From Chlorobiaceae bacterium (GTDB lineage Bacteria; Bacteroidota; Chlorobiia; Chlorobiales; Chlorobiaceae), in NCBI GenBank assembly GCA_013335405.1, contig JAAXVR010000021.1, positions 1 through 53,289 of the forward strand: a stretch of 53,289 nt of DNA, read 5' to 3'. This document shows positions 52,332 to 53,289 of the stretch, one piece after another. Both the position numbers and the translations under genes were made by a program. How positions within the stretch are numbered: the stretch's first letter is position 1; each line of letters starts with the position of its first letter. The notes under the pieces were generated by a model. That model did no database searches, was not told where the DNA came from, and was given only the letters and a program-made list of their open reading frames with translations.

Positions 52332-53288
52332 ATGAGAATGGTTAAACTTGGGCAACAAGGTCTAAAGGTTCCTGCCGTTGGACTGGGCTGCATGGGCATG
52401 TCGGATTTTTATGGTCACTCCGATGATACTGAAAGCCTAAAACTACTCGATGAAGCCTTAGAAATCGGCTGCAATTTTTGGGATACGGCTGACATGTACG
52501 GTCCGTTTACCAACGAAGCATTACTTGGTAAAGCGCTGGTAAATCGCCGTGAAAAAGTCATTTTGGCCACAAAGTTTGGCATTAAACGCGGACAAGATGG
52601 CGCCTGGCTTGGTATTAGCGGTTCACCAGAATACGTTAAAGCTTGCTGCGACGCTTCGCTGAAGCGTCTGAACACCGATTATATCGACCTTTACTACCAG
52701 CATCGCCTCGACCCGGAAGTCCCCATTGAAGAAACAATCGGTGCGATGGCCGAACTGGTCCGCGCAGGTAAAATTCGCTACATCGGCCTATCAGAAGCCA
52801 GTGCCAAAGACCTGGAAAAAGCACACCATACCCACCCAGTTTCGGCGCTACAAACTGAGTTTTCACTCTGGTCGCGAGACGTTGAAGAAAGTATTTTGCC
52901 CAAAGCGCGTGAACTTGGAATTGGCTTTGTCGCCTACAGCCCGCTTGGCCGCGGATTTTTAACGGGCACTATCAAACAGCGCGCTGATCTTGAACCGGGT
53001 GACTGGCGATTAAGCACCCCGCGTTTTAGTGAAGAAGCTATGGCACACAACCAAAAACTGGTCGAAAAAGTCACAGAAATCGCGACTGAAAAAGACATCA
53101 CTCCTTCACAAGTGGCCTTGGCATGGGTGCTTGCCAAAGGTGATGATATCGCTACGATACCGGGAACACGCCGCTCAAAATATTTAAATTTAAATTGGGC
53201 AACTCAGGCAATTATTTTGAGTAAAAATGAGCAAGCAGAGTTAGACGCTTTTTCTCGGGATTTTAAGATCGTGGGTGAGCGCTATTGA
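52332..53288 (+). CDS. Aldo/keto reductase
   Basis: A 318-residue NADPH-dependent oxidoreductase with the AKR barrel: VGLGCMGMSDFYG, NFWDTADMYGP (catalytic Tyr; Asp nearby), VILATKFG (Lys) and DLYYQHRLD (His), so the tetrad is complete. The cofactor end has IPGTRRSKYL. ATG 52332 follows AGAGGATAA. Codon use is clearly more A/T-rich than in the rest of the window, and the gene sits beside a transposon, so recent acquisition is likely. Ends 1 bp before the window edge. Physiological substrate unknown; members reduce aldehydes and ketones. Confidence 0.92.
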   Translation: MRMVKLGQQGLKVPAVGLGCMGMSDFYGHSDDTESLKLLDEALEIGCNFWDTADMYGPFTNEALLGKALVNRREKVILATKFGIKRGQDGAWLGISGSPEYVKACCDASLKRLNTDYIDLYYQHRLDPEVPIEETIGAMAELVRAGKIRYIGLSEASAKDLEKAHHTHPVSALQTEFSLWSRDVEESILPKARELGIGFVAYSPLGRGFLTGTIKQRADLEPGDWRLSTPRFSEEAMAHNQKLVEKVTEIATEKDITPSQVALAWVLAKGDDIATIPGTRRSKYLNLNWATQAIILSKNEQAELDAFSRDFKIVGERY

Positions 53289-53289
53289 A

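Overview
This window looks like chromosomal DNA of a green sulfur bacterium (Chlorobiales). The best pointer is the gene at 24641-24970, whose mature protein reads as the small periplasmic cytochrome c-555 of Chlorobium. The gene mix also fits the group: a dispersed Bat/MoxR set, a Kdp potassium pump, a lone HPr, and a large TPR/radical SAM/carA/yajC/tsaD block. Base composition is moderately GC-rich except for the last ~1.2 kb. No rRNA, tRNA or CRISPR array was found by eye. Assignments rest on motifs read directly; no database search was run.

Layout. 1-2.2 kb: a cut-off GIY-YIG fragment, then a TetR regulator and a cytoplasmic GH13 alpha-amylase, each preceded by a palindrome. 2.2-6.1 kb: HtpX protease, a META-domain lipoprotein, and leuA preceded by what reads as a complete leucine attenuator (leader peptide, competing hairpins, terminator). 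6.1-9.2 kb: a tightly coupled zur-znuA-znuC-znuB zinc uptake operon with a palindromic operator. 9.3-14.1 kb: small membrane and hypothetical proteins, an RsbR-type N-terminal domain protein, a GDPD esterase, BatD, ProC and a SemiSWEET transporter. 14.2-24.5 kb (minus strand): an NtrC-family regulator and KinB-like kinase, then kdpFABC and an unusual KdpD that lacks the kinase and instead carries a PTS EIIA domain. 24.6-31.7 kb (minus strand): two class I cytochromes c, a B12-binding radical SAM protein, a BatC-like TPR protein, a class V aminotransferase, carA, yajC and tsaD.

31.7-43.4 kb (mostly plus): MoxR, a DUF58 protein, a BatD/DUF4381-like protein, BatA and BatB; a small soluble protein; a ClpB cut down to its N domain and first ATPase; a SYLF protein; gatB, xseB, obg, an ArgA-type acetyltransferase and HPr. 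43.4-51.0 kb: a translationally coupled envelope polysaccharide cluster (three glycosyltransferases, a methyltransferase, a flippase and a YfhO-like membrane protein). 51.0-52.1 kb: a 1.1-kb element with 24-bp terminal inverted repeats carrying a REP-associated (RAYT) transposase. 52.3-53.3 kb: an AT-richer aldo/keto reductase gene, probably acquired.

The most interesting items are the KdpD-EIIA fusion with a non-KdpE regulator pair next to kdp and an HPr elsewhere in the window, the leucine attenuator, the inverted-repeat-bounded RAYT element, and the half-length ClpB.
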